NCBI GenBank assembly: GCA_963702075.1
Contig: OY969703.1
Coordinates: forward strand, 2,232,001 to 2,296,000
Reading direction: 5' to 3'
Length of the DNA stretch: 64,000 nt
Origin: VAYN01 sp963702075
GTDB taxonomy: Bacteria > Actinomycetota > Thermoleophilia > Solirubrobacterales > 70-9
Position numbers and translations under genes: made by a program. Under the pieces are notes generated by a model, which ran no database searches, was not told where the DNA came from, and saw nothing but the letters and a program-made list of their open reading frames with translations. Of this stretch, positions 62,116 to 64,000 are shown piece by piece; positions within the stretch are counted from its first letter, which is position 1; the number at the start of each line of letters is the position of its first letter.

Positions 62116-63481
62116 GCGAGTCGCTCGATCTCCCCCTGCGCGAGCAGGCCAGTGCGATCGCCGCCGGCGAGATCGGCGCGGGTGAGCTGCTGGAGGCGAC
62201 GCTGGCCCGGATCGAGGCCCGCAACCCGGCGATCAACGCCGTCGTCGAGACCTTTCCGGAGCGTTCGCGGGAGATGCTCGCCGCCTCCCCCGCCGGGCCG
62301 CTGCACGGCGTCCCGGTCGTGATCAAGGACGAGTGGCCGCTGCCCTGGCGAGCCCAGCGTTTCGGCGCCGCCGACATGCTCGCTAGCCCCTCGCCAGGCG
62401 AGTCGGGCCCGTACCGGGCTCTGCGCGATGCCGGTGCGGTGATCGTCGGCGTCGGCAACATGCACGAGCTCGGCGCCGGCAGCACCGGCAACGTCTCCGT
62501 CTACGGCCCGGCCCGCAACCCCTGGAACGTCGAGCGCTGCCCCGGCGGCTCCTCGAGCGGGCCCGCGGCGAGCGTCGCCGCGCGGCTGGTGGCCGGCGCG
62601 GTCGGCGCCGACGGGGTCGGCTCGATCCGCTACCCCGCCACCTACTGCGGTCTGACCGGCCTCAAGCCGACCTTTGGGCGCTCGGCGATGGCGGGGCACC
62701 ACATGGCCGGCGTCTCGACCACGATCGTCTCCGGCCCCCTCTGCACCGACGCCGCCGACGCCCGCCTGCTCGGCTCGGTCCTCTACGGCGAGGAGCTCCA
62801 GGCGGGTGACGCGCAGGGCCTGCGGATCGGACTGATCGAGGACGAGGTCGCCGAAGACGTGGGGCCGGCGGTGCGCGAGGCCTGCGAGGCGGCGATCGAG
62901 GAGCTGCGCCAGGCGACCGGCGGCACGGTGCGCAAGATCGAGCTGCCGGAACTGGCGGCGGCGACCCTGGCGACGGTGCTGATCGCCAACAGCGAGAGCC
63001 TCGGCAGCGTCACTCCGGAGCGTCTCAACAACCTCGACCCCGAGCTGAGCCCGCTCGGCCGCGGCCTGCTCAAGTACCGGCTGATGCTGCCGGCGGTGGC
63101 GACGGTGAAGGCGCACCAGCTGCGGACGATGGCGCGGCGGCGACTGGCCGAGGTCTTCGACGAGGTCGACGTGATCGCCTGGCCGACCGTCCCGGCCGTG
63201 GCGCCGCCGCTGGAGGCACCGCTGGTCGAGCTGCCCTCCGGCACCCTCACCGCCGACGCCGCCAACGTCCGCGGCGGCGCCCTCGCCAACCTCACCGGGA
63301 TCCCGGCGATCAGCGTTCCGGTCGGCTCCTCGGAGGGCCTTCCGATCGGCCTGCAGCTGCAGGCGGCCTGGGGCCGGGACGAGCTGCTGCTCGACGCCGC
63401 CGAGGCGCTGGAGCGCGCTAACGGCCGCCGCTGGGTCGAGGCGCTTCCGCCGCTGGCTTCGCCCGAGCAGACCGAGGCTTG

Positions 63482-63482
<1 letters not shown>
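62112..63482 (+). CDS. amidase signature enzyme (AtzE/GatA-like)
   Basis: 456 aa. Ser-cisSer-Lys triad: Lys72 (VVIKDEW), Ser147-149 region in CPGGSSSGPAASV, and Ser171 in GVGSIRYPATYCG, with GLKPT after it. It overlaps the AtzG-like gene by 4 bp, which supports an AtzG/AtzE-type heteromer; AtzE hydrolyses 1-carboxybiuret. Substrate here may be any amide. No other cyanurate genes (atzD, atzF) are in the window. Followed by an ABC exporter gene with a one-base overlap. Confidence 0.9.

Positions 63483-64000
<518 letters not shown>

Overview
The window looks like the chromosome of a high-GC actinobacterium. Class Thermoleophilia (Solirubrobacterales or a relative) is my best guess. The reasons are strong GC bias at third codon positions, an F420-type LLM oxidoreductase, an EthA/EthR-like divergon, an A2-type cytochrome oxidase, several apparently leaderless promoters with TANNNT -10 boxes, and many small actinobacterial membrane proteins. 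There is no CRISPR array, rRNA or complete insertion sequence. Two tRNA genes are present: Arg(TCT) and Pro(TGG).

Layout. 0-5.6 kb holds a cut-off TetR regulator, a P450 and an EthA-like flavin monooxygenase in one minus-strand unit, a divergent EthR-like repressor, and an LLM oxidoreductase. 5.8-12.6 kb holds secreted and cell-wall proteins, an apparent 18-codon gene with its own ribosome binding site and terminator next to an HTH regulator, membrane proteins and an orphan KdpD/KdpE-like pair. 13.2-17.0 kb looks accessory: a toxin-antitoxin pair, a membrane protein with a doubtful 5' end, an MscS-like membrane protein and an acyltransferase, ending at tRNA-Arg. 17-31 kb is mostly housekeeping: a hydrolase, a GT-C glycosyltransferase, MsrA, tandem secreted Hydin-like paralogues, DUF1015, PduO, OsmC, SDR, Nudix, peroxiredoxin, and an HxlR regulator with an MFS exporter. 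31.5-39.8 kb holds fatty-acid and acyl-CoA catabolism (thiolase, acyl-CoA dehydrogenase, enoyl-CoA hydratase, 3-hydroxyacyl-CoA dehydrogenase, alkylsulfatase-like MBL enzyme) with a secreted trypsin-like protease. 41.3-43.8 kb is a thioredoxin reductase operon.

44.8-56.9 kb is a respiratory region with two heme-copper-oxidase gene sets. The minus-strand set (ctaC-ctaD-USP-like-ctaE) has every expected metal ligand. The plus-strand set (subunit II-like, subunit I-like, ctaB, two small membrane proteins) encodes a subunit I that keeps the fold signatures but has lost all CuB ligands, the heme a3 ligand and one heme a ligand, and a subunit II that has lost the CuA cysteines. A lipoprotein-like diheme cytochrome c and heme A synthase lie between them. 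This apparently metal-free oxidase-like pair is the most unusual protein-level observation here.

Three families of structured intergenic elements stand out. The first is a pair of long hairpins at 48.14-48.48 kb with unrelated but self-complementary stems around a shared ~50-nt loop. The second is a 79-bp element present at 27.95 and 52.52 kb whose differences include four compensatory base-pair changes. The third is a pair of hairpins with related 13-nt loops at 27.35 and 31.14 kb. The right end (56.9-64 kb) holds a GT4 glycosyltransferase, a lone 796-residue alpha/beta-hydrolase-like protein of unknown role, an AtzG/AtzE-like amidase pair and the start of a DrrA-type ABC exporter.
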